DNA from: Cupriavidus oxalaticus
Lineage (GTDB): Bacteria; Pseudomonadota; Gammaproteobacteria; Burkholderiales; Burkholderiaceae
NCBI RefSeq assembly: GCF_016894385.1
Contig: NZ_CP069812.1
Location: 62,001-126,000 of the forward strand
Direction of reading: 5' to 3'
Length of the DNA: 64,000 nt
Below the pieces are notes generated by a model, which saw nothing but the letters and a program-made list of their open reading frames with translations, was not told the origin of the DNA and did not search any database. Position 1 is the stretch's first letter. Each line of letters starts with the position of its first letter. A program made the position numbers and the translations under genes. This document shows, piece after piece, positions 10,484-19,789 of the stretch.

Positions 10484-11479
10484 ATGAGCGACGCCCTGAT
10501 CGCCACTTCCAGCGAAGCCCCGCAGTCCCCCGCGGAGGCGTACGACCCGACCCGCAAGCAGAAGTCGGCCGACAAGACCGCACGCATCCCCATCAAGATC
10601 GTGCCGGCCGAAAAGCTCAAGAAGCCGGACTGGATCCGCGTGAAGGCCGCCACCGGCAATTCGCGTTTCTATGAGATCAAGGACATTCTGCGCGCCAACA
10701 ACCTGGTGACGGTGTGCGAGGAAGCCAGCTGCCCCAATATCGGCGAATGCTTCGGCAAGGGCACGGCCACCTTCATGATCATGGGCGACAAGTGCACGCG
10801 CCGCTGCCCGTTCTGCGACGTCGGCCACGGCCGCCCCGATCCGCTGGACGTGAACGAGCCCGGCAACCTGGCACGCACCATCTCCCAGCTCAAGCTGAAC
10901 TACGTGGTGATCACCAGCGTCGACCGCGACGACCTGCGCGACGGCGGTGCCCAGCATTACGTGGATTGCATCTCGCAGACGCGCGAGCTGTCGCCCAACA
11001 CCCGCATCGAAGTGCTGGTGCCCGACTTCCGCGGCCGCCTGGACAAGGCGCTGGACATCCTGCAGGCCTGCCCGCCGGACGTGATGAACCACAACATGGA
11101 AACCGTGCCGCGCCTGTACAAGCAGGCCCGCCCGGGCGCGGACTACGCGCACTCGCTCAAGCTGCTGCAGGAATTCAAGCGCCGCAACCCCGACGTGCCG
11201 ACCAAGTCCGGCCTGATGGTCGGCCTGGGCGAGACCGACGAGGAAATCCTGGAAGTCATGCGCGACATGCGCGCGCACGACATCGACATGCTGACCATCG
11301 GCCAGTACCTGGCGCCGTCGAACCACCACCTGCCGGTGCTGCGCTACGTGCACCCGGACACGTTCAAGATGTTCGAGGAAGAGGCCTACAAGATGGGCTT
11401 CACCCACGCTGCCGTGGGCGCGATGGTGCGCAGCTCGTACCATGCCGACCAGCAGGCGCATCAGGCGGGGTTTGCCTGA
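10484..11479 (+). CDS. lipA: Lipoyl synthase LipA
   Basis: Radical SAM enzyme that inserts two sulfurs into protein-bound octanoyl groups. The 331-residue protein carries both iron-sulfur motifs: the auxiliary cluster cysteines 78, 83 and 89 ([12 protein letters not shown]) and the radical SAM triad 104, 108 and 111 (CTRRCPFC). The C-terminal RSSYHA motif holds the serine ligand of the auxiliary cluster. It forms an operon with lipB and is followed by a strong terminator. Confidence 0.97.
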   Translation: MSDALIATSSEAPQSPAEAYDPTRKQKSADKTARIPIKIVPAEKLKKPDWIRVKAATGNSRFYEIKDILRANNLVTVCEEASCPNIGECFGKGTATFMIMGDKCTRRCPFCDVGHGRPDPLDVNEPGNLARTISQLKLNYVVITSVDRDDLRDGGAQHYVDCISQTRELSPNTRIEVLVPDFRGRLDKALDILQACPPDVMNHNMETVPRLYKQARPGADYAHSLKLLQEFKRRNPDVPTKSGLMVGLGETDEEILEVMRDMRAHDIDMLTIGQYLAPSNHHLPVLRYVHPDTFKMFEEEAYKMGFTHAAVGAMVRSSYHADQQAHQAGFA

Positions 11480-11501
11480 TCGGGCAGGACTGAGCGGAAT
11501 C

Positions 11502-11535
11502 GCAAAACGGCCGGGAAATATCCCGGCCGTTTTGC
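11502..11535 (+). terminator. Rho-independent terminator after lipA
   Basis: A perfect 15-bp stem, GCAAAACGGCCGGGA paired with TCCCGGCCGTTTTGC, with loop AATA. The A-tract and T-tract flanks make it work in both directions. It closes lipBA and insulates the toxin-antitoxin promoter just downstream. Confidence 0.93.
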
Positions 11536-11573
11536 TTTCCGGCTAGCATTGCCTCATCCGCATGAGGACGGAC

Positions 11574-11595
11574 TAAACTAATGAGACTTAGTTTA
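11574..11595 (+). promoter_or_regulatory. Perfect palindromic operator of the Phd/VapC operon
   Basis: TAAACTAA (11574-11581) and its exact reverse complement TTAGTTTA (11588-11595) are separated by six bases. The site is AT-rich against the GC-rich surroundings and lies 11 bases before the antitoxin start, so it probably overlaps the transcription start. Phd/YefM antitoxins repress their own operon by binding such palindromes. Confidence 0.8.
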
Positions 11596-11606
11596 TCGAG
11601 GCCGCC

Positions 11607-11852
11607 ATGCAGACCGTCAACATCCATGAAGCGAAGACCCACCTGTCGCGACTCGTTGAACAGGCCGCCAAGGGCGAGCCATTCGTGATCGCCAAGGCCG
11701 GCAAGCCGCTGGTCAAGGTCGTCGCGCTGAATGCTCCGGAGGCGAATGCCGTGAAGCGCTTGGGATTTCTTGCAGGGCAGGTCGCGGTGCCCGACGATTT
11801 TGACCGCATGGGCGCCGGCGACATCGAAAAGCTGTTTGGTGACGACGCATGA
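11607..11852 (+). CDS. Type II toxin-antitoxin system antitoxin, Phd/YefM family
   Basis: An 81-residue antitoxin. The N-terminal Phd/YefM DNA-binding fold is visible in MQTVNIHEAKTHLSRLVEQAAKGEPFVIAKAGKPLVKV (split here only by description: residues 1-38), and the C-terminal part (DFDRMGAGDIEKLFGDD) is the toxin-binding tail. The stop overlaps the toxin start by four bases (ATGA), so both are co-translated. It probably represses its own promoter through the adjacent palindrome. The pair is a chromosomal stand-alone module between lipA and the pxp genes. Confidence 0.9.
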   Translation: MQTVNIHEAKTHLSRLVEQAAKGEPFVIAKAGKPLVKVVALNAPEANAVKRLGFLAGQVAVPDDFDRMGAGDIEKLFGDDA

Positions 11853-12235
11853 AGGTGCTGCTCGATACGCACCTTCTGCTATGGGCGGCGGGGCTGCCCG
11901 AGCGCTTGTCGCCCAAGGCCCGTTCACTGCTTGAAGCACCCGATGCGCAACTATTCTTCAGCGCCGCCAGCCTTTGGGAGATCGCGATCAAGCATAGCCT
12001 GGGCCGGGCGGATTTCCGGGTCGATGCCCGGCTGCTGCGGCGTGGCTTGCTGGATAACGGATACAGCGAATTGCCGGTGGCCAGTGCGCATGCGGTCGTC
12101 ATTGACTGCCTGCCCGCCATCCACAGGGATCCGTTCGATCGCCTGCTGGTGGCCCAGGCGACGGCTGAAGGCATCACATTGCTGACATCCGATGCCTTGG
12201 TCGCGCAGTATCCCGGCCCGGTTCAGCTGGTCTGA
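11849..12235 (+). CDS. PIN domain ribonuclease toxin, VapC-like
   Basis: A 128-residue PIN-domain endoribonuclease, the toxin partner of the preceding antitoxin. The acidic metal-binding residues are all present: Asp6 (LLDTH), Glu44 (SLWEI), Asp94 and Asp97 (HRDPFDRLL) and Asp115 (TSD), so the enzyme looks intact. VapC toxins cleave tRNA or rRNA at specific sites; the target here cannot be read from sequence. This subgroup of PIN toxins commonly pairs with Phd-type antitoxins rather than VapB. Confidence 0.9.
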   Translation: MKVLLDTHLLLWAAGLPERLSPKARSLLEAPDAQLFFSAASLWEIAIKHSLGRADFRVDARLLRRGLLDNGYSELPVASAHAVVIDCLPAIHRDPFDRLLVAQATAEGITLLTSDALVAQYPGPVQLV

Positions 12236-12321
12236 GGAAACGGCTCGGTAGCGAGCCGGTAGCGCTTCGCTGTTTTTGCCTGAAAGCCTACACTGGTAAA
12301 AAGTGCGCTACCAGGAATCCC

Positions 12322-12972
12322 ATGAGTCCCTGCACCATCCACCGCCTTGCCGAACAAGCGCTGCTCTACAGCGTGGCGCCCCCCGCATCGCTCGACGTCC
12401 AGCGCCGCATCTGGGCAATGGCATCCCGGGCGGAAGACTGGCGCGGGGTGGTCGACGTGGTGCCGGGCATGAACAATCTCACCGTGATCTTCGACGGCAG
12501 TGCCGATGTCGAGATGCTGGAGCGCAGCCTGAGGCAGGCCTGGGCCTCGGGCGAGGCGCGCAACACTACCGGCAAGGTGGTCGAGATCCCGGTGCGCTAC
12601 GGCGGCGGGCATGGGCCGGACCTGGCCGATGTGGCCGCGCATACCGGGCTGTCGCCGCGTGAAGTGGCGTGCCGTCATGCCGCCGGCGAGTACGTTGTCT
12701 ATTTCCTGGGTTTCCAGCCCGGCTTTGCCTATCTGGGCGGGCTGGTGCCGGAACTGGCCACGCCGCGCCGGCGCGAGCCGCGGCTGGCAGTGCCGGCCGG
12801 GTCGGTCGGCATCGGTGGCGAGCAGACCGGCATTTATCCGGCGGTGCTGCCGGGTGGCTGGCAGCTGATCGGCCACACCGATATCGCACTCTTCGTCGCG
12901 GATCGCGATCCGCCGTCCCTGTTGGCGCCCGGCGATACGGTGCGCTTTGTCGCCGAGGAAATCATCGCGTGA
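12322..12972 (+). CDS. pxpB: 5-oxoprolinase subunit PxpB
   Basis: One subunit of the ATP-dependent 5-oxoprolinase that turns the damage product 5-oxoproline into glutamate. The 216-residue protein is a carboxyltransferase C/D-type domain of the KipI/allophanate-hydrolase subunit 1 family, recognised by the stretches VPGMNNLTVIFDG, GGGHGPDLADVA, FLGFQPGFAYLGGL and PAGSVGIGGEQTGIYP. Its TGA overlaps the GTG start of pxpC by three bases within GTGA. It begins the pxpBCA operon. Confidence 0.93.
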   Translation: MSPCTIHRLAEQALLYSVAPPASLDVQRRIWAMASRAEDWRGVVDVVPGMNNLTVIFDGSADVEMLERSLRQAWASGEARNTTGKVVEIPVRYGGGHGPDLADVAAHTGLSPREVACRHAAGEYVVYFLGFQPGFAYLGGLVPELATPRRREPRLAVPAGSVGIGGEQTGIYPAVLPGGWQLIGHTDIALFVADRDPPSLLAPGDTVRFVAEEIIA

Positions 12973-13988
12973 TCGAAATCATAAGGCCTGGCGCGCTCGC
13001 CTCGGTGCAGGACCTGGGCCGCACCGGCTTTCGCCGTTTCGGCGTGGGCAGTTGCGGGGCGATGGACCGGCTGGCCGTGGCGGTCGGCAACCGGCTGCTG
13101 GGCAATGCGCCCGGGTGTGCCGCCATTGAATTCACGCTGGGCCGCGCCGCAGTGCGCTTCCATGCGGACATGCGCGTCGCGCTGGCCGGCGCCGAGTGCG
13201 GCGCCACGCTGGACGGCACGCCGGTATGGTCCTGGCATGCCTTCGACGCGCACGCGGGCGAAGTCCTGGTGCTGCCGCCGCCGCGCGGCGGTACGCATGC
13301 CTACCTGTGCGTGGCCGGCGGCATCGCCGTCGAGCCGGTGATGGGCTCGCGCAGTACCGACCTGAAGGCCGCCTTTGGCGGGCTGAACGGCCGCGCGCTG
13401 CAGGAGGGCGACTGCTTGCCGGTGGGACGCGCGGGGCTGCCGGCCGATGGCGACTGGATCGGCGTCCAGGCACCCGGGTGGGCGTTGCCGGCCGACGTCG
13501 ACGGCAAGGCCACGCCGGTGCGCATGCTGCCGGGTCCGGAGTATGAGGATTTCGAGGCGGAATCGCAGCAGGCGCTGTGGCAGGCCGACTGGGTCGTTAC
13601 GCCCAACAGCAACCGCATGGGCCTGCGCCTGAACGGCCCCGCGCTGGCGCGCCGCGCTGACCGAAGCGCCGACCTGCTTTCGCACGGCGTGGTGCCGGGC
13701 GTGATGCAGGTGCCGCCGGCGGGACAGCCGATCGCGCTGATGGCCGATGCGCAGACCACCGGCGGCTATCCCAAGATCGGCGTGGTGATCGGCGCCGACC
13801 TGTGGCGGCTGGCGCAGGTGCCGCTGGGCGCGGCCGTGCGCTTCGTGCCGGTGACGCTGGCAGAGGCCGCCGCCGCGCAGGCGGAGCTGGACCGCTACCT
13901 GCGCCAGATCGACCAGGCGCTGCAATGGCAGGGCGACGGCATGGCCATCGCCGCGCGCCGGCGCACGCTGAGCCGTGCGGCGGCCTGA
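12969..13988 (+). CDS. pxpC: 5-oxoprolinase subunit PxpC
   Basis: Second subunit of 5-oxoprolinase, a biotin-dependent carboxyltransferase A/B-type domain (KipA/allophanate hydrolase subunit 2). From the GTG at 12969 the protein is 339 residues, beginning [17 protein letters not shown], the classic start of this family; the frame is open further upstream but overlaps pxpB. Other family stretches are [41 protein letters not shown] and [13 protein letters not shown]. Translation is probably coupled to pxpB. Confidence 0.93.
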   Translation: MIEIIRPGALASVQDLGRTGFRRFGVGSCGAMDRLAVAVGNRLLGNAPGCAAIEFTLGRAAVRFHADMRVALAGAECGATLDGTPVWSWHAFDAHAGEVLVLPPPRGGTHAYLCVAGGIAVEPVMGSRSTDLKAAFGGLNGRALQEGDCLPVGRAGLPADGDWIGVQAPGWALPADVDGKATPVRMLPGPEYEDFEAESQQALWQADWVVTPNSNRMGLRLNGPALARRADRSADLLSHGVVPGVMQVPPAGQPIALMADAQTTGGYPKIGVVIGADLWRLAQVPLGAAVRFVPVTLAEAAAAQAELDRYLRQIDQALQWQGDGMAIAARRRTLSRAAA

Positions 13989-14061
13989 GCCGGGCGCGCC
14001 CGGACCCATCGATAGCAGGCGGTACCGCGGCCTCCTCGCCGCACCGCCCGGGAGAACGGCA

Positions 14062-14802
14062 ATGCAGATCGACCTGAACGCCGACCTCGGCGAAGGCTGC
14101 GGCAACGACGAGGCGCTGCTGGCGCTGATCAGTTCCGCCAACATTGCGTGCGGCTGGCACGCGGGCGACGCCGCCACCATGGTGCAGACAGTGAAATGGG
14201 CGCTGGCGCATGGGGTCGCCATCGGCGCGCACCCGAGCTATCCGGACCGCGAGAATTTCGGCCGTACCGAGATGCAGCGCGATCCCGAGGATGTCTATGC
14301 CGACGTGCTGTACCAGATCGGCGCGCTCGAGGCGATCGTGCGCGCGCAGGGCGGCGAGCTGCACCACGTCAAGCCGCACGGCGCGCTGTACAACCAGGCC
14401 GTGCGCGACCCGGCGCTGGCGCGTGCCATCGTGCGCGCGGTGCGGGATTTCGACGCCGACCTGGTGTTCTTCGGCCTGGCCGGCAGCCAGATGATCGATA
14501 TCGCCAAAGAGGCCGGGCTGCGCGTCAAGCAGGAGGTGTTTGCCGACCGTGGCTACAACCCGGACGGCACGCTGGTCAGGCGCGGCACGCCCGGCGCGCT
14601 GCACGAGGACGAGGAAGTCGCGCTGAGCCAGACCCTGACCATGGTGCGCGAAAAACGCGTGCGCGCCATCGACGGCACCTGGGTGCCGATCCAGGCCGAG
14701 ACCGTCTGCCTGCACGGCGACGGTGCCCATGCGCTGGCCTTTGCGCGCCGCATCCGGGAACGGCTAACCGCCGAGGGCATTGCCATCCGCGCCGGCAACT
14801 GA
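14062..14802 (+). CDS. pxpA: 5-oxoprolinase subunit PxpA (LamB/YcsF family)
   Basis: Third subunit of the bacterial 5-oxoprolinase, a 246-residue LamB/YcsF protein. The start at 14062 gives [20 protein letters not shown], diagnostic of the family, followed by [21 protein letters not shown] and the KPHGALYNQ motif. An in-frame ATG at 13975 would add 29 residues overlapping pxpC and is rejected. The gap to pxpC is 73 bases. The gene order B-C-A is common in proteobacteria. No duf969/duf979 transporter genes accompany it here. Confidence 0.94.
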   Translation: MQIDLNADLGEGCGNDEALLALISSANIACGWHAGDAATMVQTVKWALAHGVAIGAHPSYPDRENFGRTEMQRDPEDVYADVLYQIGALEAIVRAQGGELHHVKPHGALYNQAVRDPALARAIVRAVRDFDADLVFFGLAGSQMIDIAKEAGLRVKQEVFADRGYNPDGTLVRRGTPGALHEDEEVALSQTLTMVREKRVRAIDGTWVPIQAETVCLHGDGAHALAFARRIRERLTAEGIAIRAGN

Positions 14803-14825
14803 CGGCGCCGCCCGCCATCACGCCG

Positions 14826-16100
14826 TCACGGTTCCTGCGCACCGGCCGCGGCCGACTCGCGCCGTGCCGCGGCTTTCTTCATGGCGTGGCGGCGCAGGCT
14901 GACCTGCTCGAAGCGCCAGATCACATAGCAGAACGCCAGGAACGGCCATAGCCACCCCAGCCACTGCGCCAGGCTGTTGAAGTGGATGAAGCGGCCCATG
15001 CGCCAGCCCTGTTCGGAAATCCATGCATAGGGATTCGACGGCAGCACGTTGGTCAGCACCACCAGCGCGAACAGCGCCACCATCGCCAGCACCGCGCGCA
15101 GCCAGCGCGGCAGGTACAGCAGCAGCACCAGTACCAGCGAGCTGGTCAGCAGCGCGAAACGGCCGCCTTCGGACAGCCAGTTGAAGGCGCTGTCGGCGGG
15201 GAACTGCAATTCGGCCGCGGCGGCCTTGATCAGCAGCGCGGCGGCCAGCAGGCCGGCCAGGATGCGCAGCATCGGCGCGTTGCGGCGCATCGCGATCGAG
15301 GCGAACAGGCCGGTGCCGATCCAGCTGCTGGCGGTCACCAGCGATTCCAGCAGCTGCTGGCTCTGCATGTCCTCGGGCCGCAGGCCGATGTGGACCTGCC
15401 ACGCCTCCAGCCGCGGGAACAGCATCTGCAGCACCTGCATCGGCCAGGATTCGGGATCGGTCAGCCATTCGCGCACGATGCCGCCCATGCCGAACAGGTG
15501 CTCCTGCGGGAAGATCTGCGCGAACGGCCACAGCACCAGCAGGATGATGGCAAAGCTCGCATGCGGCTCGAACCAGGCGTGGCGCAGCCGCGTCAGCCGG
15601 CCGCCGTCGATCAGCGCATGCGTGAACGGCGCCACCACCGCGCCGCCCAGCAGCGCACCCAGCGCATTGGTGATCAGGTCGATGTTGGAAGAGATCCGGT
15701 TCGGCAGCCAGGTCTGGAAGGCCTCCATGCAGGCCGACAGCAGCGCGCCGGCGCACAGCGCCACCAGCGTCGCGCGTCCGCCCGACATGCGCGGATGCAG
15801 CGACAGCACGACCAGTGCCCCGAAGGGGACATAGCCGATGACATTGGTCAGCAGGTCGAAGTCGGTGATATAGCGCGGCTTCGGCGCGGTGACGAAGGCG
15901 AACGGCGAGATGCCGTTGTCGACCCAGCCGGAGAATGGGTAAAGGCTGGCATACACCACCAGCAGCGTGAAGCAAAGCAGCCCCACGCGGGCCAGTGGCG
16001 AATATTGCGGGCCGGAGGGTTCGGTCACGGTCAATACCGCCGCCGGTTGCGCGGCTGGCGCTGGGGACGGTGCGGAGGGCGGCGGGGTAGCCGGCTCCAT
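14826..16100 (-). CDS. VanZ family membrane protein, large form
   Basis: A 424-residue integral membrane protein with about ten predicted helices. The first half (about residues 35-190) carries the VanZ-like pattern, including LYPFSGW, KPRYITDFDLLTNVIGYVPFG and the SACMEAFQTWLPNRISSNIDLITNALGALLG region, read here in pieces. VanZ itself is only about 160 residues; the second half is an additional hydrophobic region of unknown role. VanZ confers low-level teicoplanin resistance in enterococci, but the function of long proteobacterial members is unknown. It faces pxpA convergently and lies downstream of the MCE transporter genes. Confidence 0.8.
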   Translation of the reverse strand: MEPATPPPSAPSPAPAAQPAAVLTVTEPSGPQYSPLARVGLLCFTLLVVYASLYPFSGWVDNGISPFAFVTAPKPRYITDFDLLTNVIGYVPFGALVVLSLHPRMSGGRATLVALCAGALLSACMEAFQTWLPNRISSNIDLITNALGALLGGAVVAPFTHALIDGGRLTRLRHAWFEPHASFAIILLVLWPFAQIFPQEHLFGMGGIVREWLTDPESWPMQVLQMLFPRLEAWQVHIGLRPEDMQSQQLLESLVTASSWIGTGLFASIAMRRNAPMLRILAGLLAAALLIKAAAAELQFPADSAFNWLSEGGRFALLTSSLVLVLLLYLPRWLRAVLAMVALFALVVLTNVLPSNPYAWISEQGWRMGRFIHFNSLAQWLGWLWPFLAFCYVIWRFEQVSLRRHAMKKAAARRESAAAGAQEP

Positions 16101-16120
16101 GGCAAATCTCCTTGTCTGTC

Positions 16121-16858
16121 TTACTTTAGCGGCAGCGTGGCGGTCCAGTCGAGCAGCGCGGCGATGGCGGCGTCGCTGGCCTCGGCCAGCGCCTTGACCC
16201 CGCCGGCGCCGTCGGCGCTGGGCGCGGGACGGCGCACCTCGAAGGTCTGCTGGCCGAGCTGGCCGCGGTGGAACACGGTGGCGCGCAGCCGCACCACGCC
16301 CTGGCTGGTGGTGGCGCTGTCGAACACCTGCTCGAAGGCCAGCAGGTCGACCTTCAGCCCCGGCACGCTGGTGTCGCCGGACCAGGCCAGCCCGCCGCGC
16401 GCCGACACCGACTCGCGCAGGCGCTCGTCGAACAGGCGCGTCGGCGACATCACCCAGCGCTGCGTGGCATAGGGCTGCAGCCGCTGCGCCTGCGCGTAAA
16501 GCAGGCGGTAGTAGAGCGCATTGCCTTCGAGCCAGTCGGGCCCGTCGGTCTGCGATACGCGCAGCCTGGGCAGCGGCGCGGGCGCTGCGCTGGCAGCGTT
16601 GCCCGCCGTGCCGGCAATCGCGGCGGACGGCCCCAGGTCATACGTGACGGTCGGCGTGCCGCGCGACAGCGCGCAGCCGGACAGCACCAGCACGGCACCG
16701 GCCAGCGCCAGCAGCGTGGCGGCGGTGCGGGAGTGGAAGCGACGGCGCGAATTCCCGGTGGCAGGGTACACGGCGGGGCCTCGGCGGTTGTCGTTGTCTG
16801 GCATGGCGATGGGGCGTCGATATGTGATCAATGCGTCGTCGTTGCGTCGTCGTTGCAT
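16121..16858 (-). CDS. ABC-type transport auxiliary lipoprotein (MCE/Mla-like system)
   Basis: A 245-residue lipoprotein: a hydrophobic signal segment ends in the lipobox LSGC near residue 62, then a PqiC/YmbA-type domain follows (YDLGPS start, RLRVSQTDGPDWLEGNALYYRLLY). Such lipoproteins are outer-membrane partners of MCE transporters. The start at 16858 shares one base with the stop of the MCE gene (TGATG), which favours it, although it leaves an unusually long N-terminal region before the signal; ATG at 16804 is an alternative. Last gene of the four-gene transporter operon. Confidence 0.83.
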   Translation of the reverse strand: MQRRRNDDALITYRRPIAMPDNDNRRGPAVYPATGNSRRRFHSRTAATLLALAGAVLVLSGCALSRGTPTVTYDLGPSAAIAGTAGNAASAAPAPLPRLRVSQTDGPDWLEGNALYYRLLYAQAQRLQPYATQRWVMSPTRLFDERLRESVSARGGLAWSGDTSVPGLKVDLLAFEQVFDSATTSQGVVRLRATVFHRGQLGQQTFEVRRPAPSADGAGGVKALAEASDAAIAALLDWTATLPLK

Positions 16859-17799
16859 CAGGGCGCGCTGAAGCCTGGTTCCCCCGGCCCCGGCGCGGGC
16901 GCCGGCGCGCCGAACAGCACGCTGGTCGGGCTGTCGTTGAACTGGCCGGCGGCACGCTCGAAGCTGCGCGCGGTCTGGCGCGCATCGCGCGCAAGCCCGT
17001 TGAGCTGCGGCAGGGTCTCCTGGCTGAAGGTGCCGGCCGCGGTCTGCACCGACGCTGCCGCGCCCTGCAGGTCGCGCCCGACACTGTCGACCGTGCGCAG
17101 CACCGTGCCGTCGGGGCGGGCCAGCTCCTGCGTCAGGCGCCGCGTCGATTCCAGCGTGGCGTTGAGGTTCTCGGCCACGCGCGGCAGGCGGTTGGCGGCC
17201 GGCACCAGGGAATCCGACAGCTTCGAGAAGTCCTCGGCGGTCTTGCGCACCGAGCGGATCGCGGCCATCAGTTCATTGCGGTTGGCGGTCTGGAACATGT
17301 CGTTGAGCGAGGCCATCAGCGTCTCGGCCTGCGTCAGCAGTGAATCGCCGCGCTTTTCCAGCTCTTCGAAGAAGCCCGGGCGCATGGCGATGCGTGCCAC
17401 CTCCTTGGGCGAGGTGTGCAGCGGCGGCGAGGATTCGGCGCCGGCATGCGCGGCAGTGTCGTCCAGCTGCACGTAGGCGATGCCGGTCACGCCCTGGAAG
17501 CCCAGCGTGGCGTAGGTGGTGCGCGTGATCGGCGTGTCCTGGTTGACGCTGATGCGCACGATGATCTGGCCCGGCACCTGCGGATCGAACTTGATCGACT
17601 CCACCTTGCCCACCGCCAGGCCGCGGTATTTGACGTCGGCCTGCGGCCCGAGTCCGTTGACGGTGGAGCGCGTGACCAGGTCGTACGGCACGCGCACGGC
17701 GTGGTCGCTGCTGAACCAGAACAGCGCGAACAGCACCAGCACGGCCAGGCCGATGGTGAACACGCCGGCAAGGAACGCGTATGACTTGTTTTCCATCAT
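16858..17799 (-). CDS. MlaD family protein (MCE domain)
   Basis: Inner-membrane-anchored substrate-binding component of an MCE lipid transporter. One N-terminal membrane helix (about residues 7-28) is followed by the MCE domain (about 38-118; DLVTRSTVNGLGPQADVKY, GLAVGKVESI) and a long helical region with periodic polar/apolar pattern (about 150-290). At 313 residues it is longer than E. coli MlaD (183) and closer to the single-MCE proteins of such operons in Burkholderiales. Its ATG overlaps the ATPase stop by four bases. Confidence 0.9.
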   Translation of the reverse strand: MMENKSYAFLAGVFTIGLAVLVLFALFWFSSDHAVRVPYDLVTRSTVNGLGPQADVKYRGLAVGKVESIKFDPQVPGQIIVRISVNQDTPITRTTYATLGFQGVTGIAYVQLDDTAAHAGAESSPPLHTSPKEVARIAMRPGFFEELEKRGDSLLTQAETLMASLNDMFQTANRNELMAAIRSVRKTAEDFSKLSDSLVPAANRLPRVAENLNATLESTRRLTQELARPDGTVLRTVDSVGRDLQGAAASVQTAAGTFSQETLPQLNGLARDARQTARSFERAAGQFNDSPTSVLFGAPAPAPGPGEPGFSAP

Positions 17800-18662
17800 G
17801 CTTCTCCGGGGGGCGCCGCGGGCTGAGGGAACCGAGCGGCCTGCGGCAGCGCCAGCAGGGCGCGCTGGGCGCGTTCGCCCAGGAAATATTCGCGGATGAA
17901 GGGGTGGTCCACCTTTACCACGTCAGGGATCGGCGCGGCGGCGATGACCTTGTGGTCGGCCAGCACCGCGACGCGGTCGGACAGCGCCACCAGCGTGTCG
18001 AGGTCGTGCGTGATCATCACTACCGTGAGCCCCAGCTCGCGCCGAAGTTCCCGGATCAGCGCGACGTAGTCGTCCGAAGCCATCGGGTCGAGCCCGGCGG
18101 TGGGCTCGTCGAGGAACAGCAGTTCCGGCTCCAGCGCCAGCGCGCGTGCCAGCGCCACGCGCTTGATCATGCCGCCGGACAGGTCCGACGGCATCTTGTC
18201 CGCATCGCGCGCCGACAGGCCCACCAGCTGCAGCTTGAGCAGCGCCGCCCGGCAGATCAGGTTGTCCGGCAGCGCGCGCAGCTCGCGCAGCGGCAGTGCG
18301 ATATTGTCGATCACCGACAGCGCCGAGAACAGCGCGCCGCGCTGGAACTGCAGCCCCCAGCGGTTGCGCAGCGCCTGCAGCTGCGCCGGGCGCAATTTGG
18401 CCGGGTCTTCGCCGAACACCTTGATGCAGCCCGAGGTCGGCCGCTCCAGCCCCACGATCTGGCGCAGCAGCACGGTCTTGCCGCTGCCCGAGCCGCCCAC
18501 GATCGACAGCACCTCGCCGCGCCACACGTCCAGGTTGAGATGGTCGTGCACCACGGCCTTGCCGAAGCGCTTGACCAGCTCGCGCACCTCGATCACCGCG
18601 GTACGCCGCGCCGGCGCGGGCGATGCTGCCGGTTCCCGTTCCGGTTCCGTTGGCGCGCTCAT
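17796..18662 (-). CDS. ABC transporter ATP-binding protein, MlaF-like
   Basis: Cytoplasmic ATPase of the MCE lipid transporter. From the start at 18662 it is 288 residues. Walker A is GGSGSGKT (about residues 55-62), the ABC signature is LSGGMIKR, Walker B is LLFLDEPTAGLDP and the switch His is in ITHDL. The N-terminal 20 residues are Pro/Ala/Glu-rich. Its start overlaps the permease stop by four bases (ATGA). The long open frame upstream is the other-frame shadow of the permease gene. Confidence 0.93.
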   Translation of the reverse strand: MSAPTEPEREPAASPAPARRTAVIEVRELVKRFGKAVVHDHLNLDVWRGEVLSIVGGSGSGKTVLLRQIVGLERPTSGCIKVFGEDPAKLRPAQLQALRNRWGLQFQRGALFSALSVIDNIALPLRELRALPDNLICRAALLKLQLVGLSARDADKMPSDLSGGMIKRVALARALALEPELLFLDEPTAGLDPMASDDYVALIRELRRELGLTVVMITHDLDTLVALSDRVAVLADHKVIAAAPIPDVVKVDHPFIREYFLGERAQRALLALPQAARFPQPAAPPGEA

Positions 18663-19789
18663 ATCCCCACGTCCTTGAACAGGATGGCAAACACCGCGTC
18701 GGCCAGGATCACGATGGTGATGGAGGTCACCACCGACGCGGTGGTGCCTTCGCCCAGGCTCTGCGTATTGGGTTTGATGCGCAGCCCGAAGTGGCACGCC
18801 GTCAGCGCGATCAGGATGCCGAACGCCACGCCCTTGCCCAGCCCCAGCCACAGGTTGGCCACCGGCACCGCGTCGGGCAGCTCGCGCAGGAAGAACGCGG
18901 CGCTGATGCCCAGTTGCATGCGCGCTGCCACCATGCCGCCGGCCAGCGCCATCACGTCGGTCCACGCCACCAGCAGCGGCATCGAGATGGCCAGTGCGAT
19001 CACGCGCGGCATGATCAGCCGGAAGCCGTGCGAGATCCCCATCACGCGCATGGCATCGAGTTCCTCGGTGACGCGCATCACGCCGATCTGCGCGGTGATG
19101 GCCGAGCCGGACCGGCCCGCGATCAGGATCGCCGCCAGCACCGGCCCCAGTTCGCGGATCACCGCCATGCCGAGGATATTGACGATAAACGTGCTGGCGC
19201 CGAACACGCGCAGCTGGTTCGCCGACAGGTACGACAGCACGATGCCGATCAGGAACCCGACCAGCGCGGTGATGCCGAGCGCCTTGTAGCCGACGTTGTA
19301 GATATTGGCCGAGACCTCGCGCCAGGGGCCGCGCTGCGGCATGCGCGCGAAGCGCAGCAGGTCGAACGTCAGCTGGCCCAGCATGGTGATGCCGGTGGCC
19401 AGCTGCGCGCCGAACGACAGCACGTTGGCGCCGAACAGCGTAACCGGGTTGAAACGGTCCACCATGTGCTTCTTCCAGCCTTCGTCCTGCACCGCCGCGA
19501 TGCGCTCGAACACACGACGCTGGCCCTCGCTGGCCTCGATCTGCGGCGGCATCTTGCCGTCCCACGCCTGCCACAGCAGCTGTCCGCCGATATGGTCCAG
19601 CCGCTGCACCTCGGCCAGCGACCATTGCGCGTGCTCCGGCGCCTGCGCCAGTTCATGCAGCTGCGCGCGCAGCTGGCGCGCCTGGTGGCAGCCGGCCAGC
19701 GCGAGCGCGGTCCAGTCGCCACGCAGCGCTACGCTGACGGTCCCGTCCCCGCGCGTGATATGGAAGTCTGGCGTCGTCTGGCGTTCCAA
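18659..19789 (-). CDS. MlaE family permease with N-terminal STAS domain
   Basis: Membrane permease of the MCE lipid transporter, 376 residues. The N-terminal ~110 residues form a STAS-like domain (related to MlaB), here fused to the MlaE permease domain (about 150-370). Permease landmarks include the amphipathic entry helix, LVGFLIGIVLSYLSA, RELGPVLAAILIAGRSGSA, and EELDAMRVMG. Fusion of STAS to the permease explains why no separate mlaB is present. First gene of the operon; 188 bases separate it from divergent birA. Confidence 0.92.
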   Translation of the reverse strand: MERQTTPDFHITRGDGTVSVALRGDWTALALAGCHQARQLRAQLHELAQAPEHAQWSLAEVQRLDHIGGQLLWQAWDGKMPPQIEASEGQRRVFERIAAVQDEGWKKHMVDRFNPVTLFGANVLSFGAQLATGITMLGQLTFDLLRFARMPQRGPWREVSANIYNVGYKALGITALVGFLIGIVLSYLSANQLRVFGASTFIVNILGMAVIRELGPVLAAILIAGRSGSAITAQIGVMRVTEELDAMRVMGISHGFRLIMPRVIALAISMPLLVAWTDVMALAGGMVAARMQLGISAAFFLRELPDAVPVANLWLGLGKGVAFGILIALTACHFGLRIKPNTQSLGEGTTASVVTSITIVILADAVFAILFKDVGI

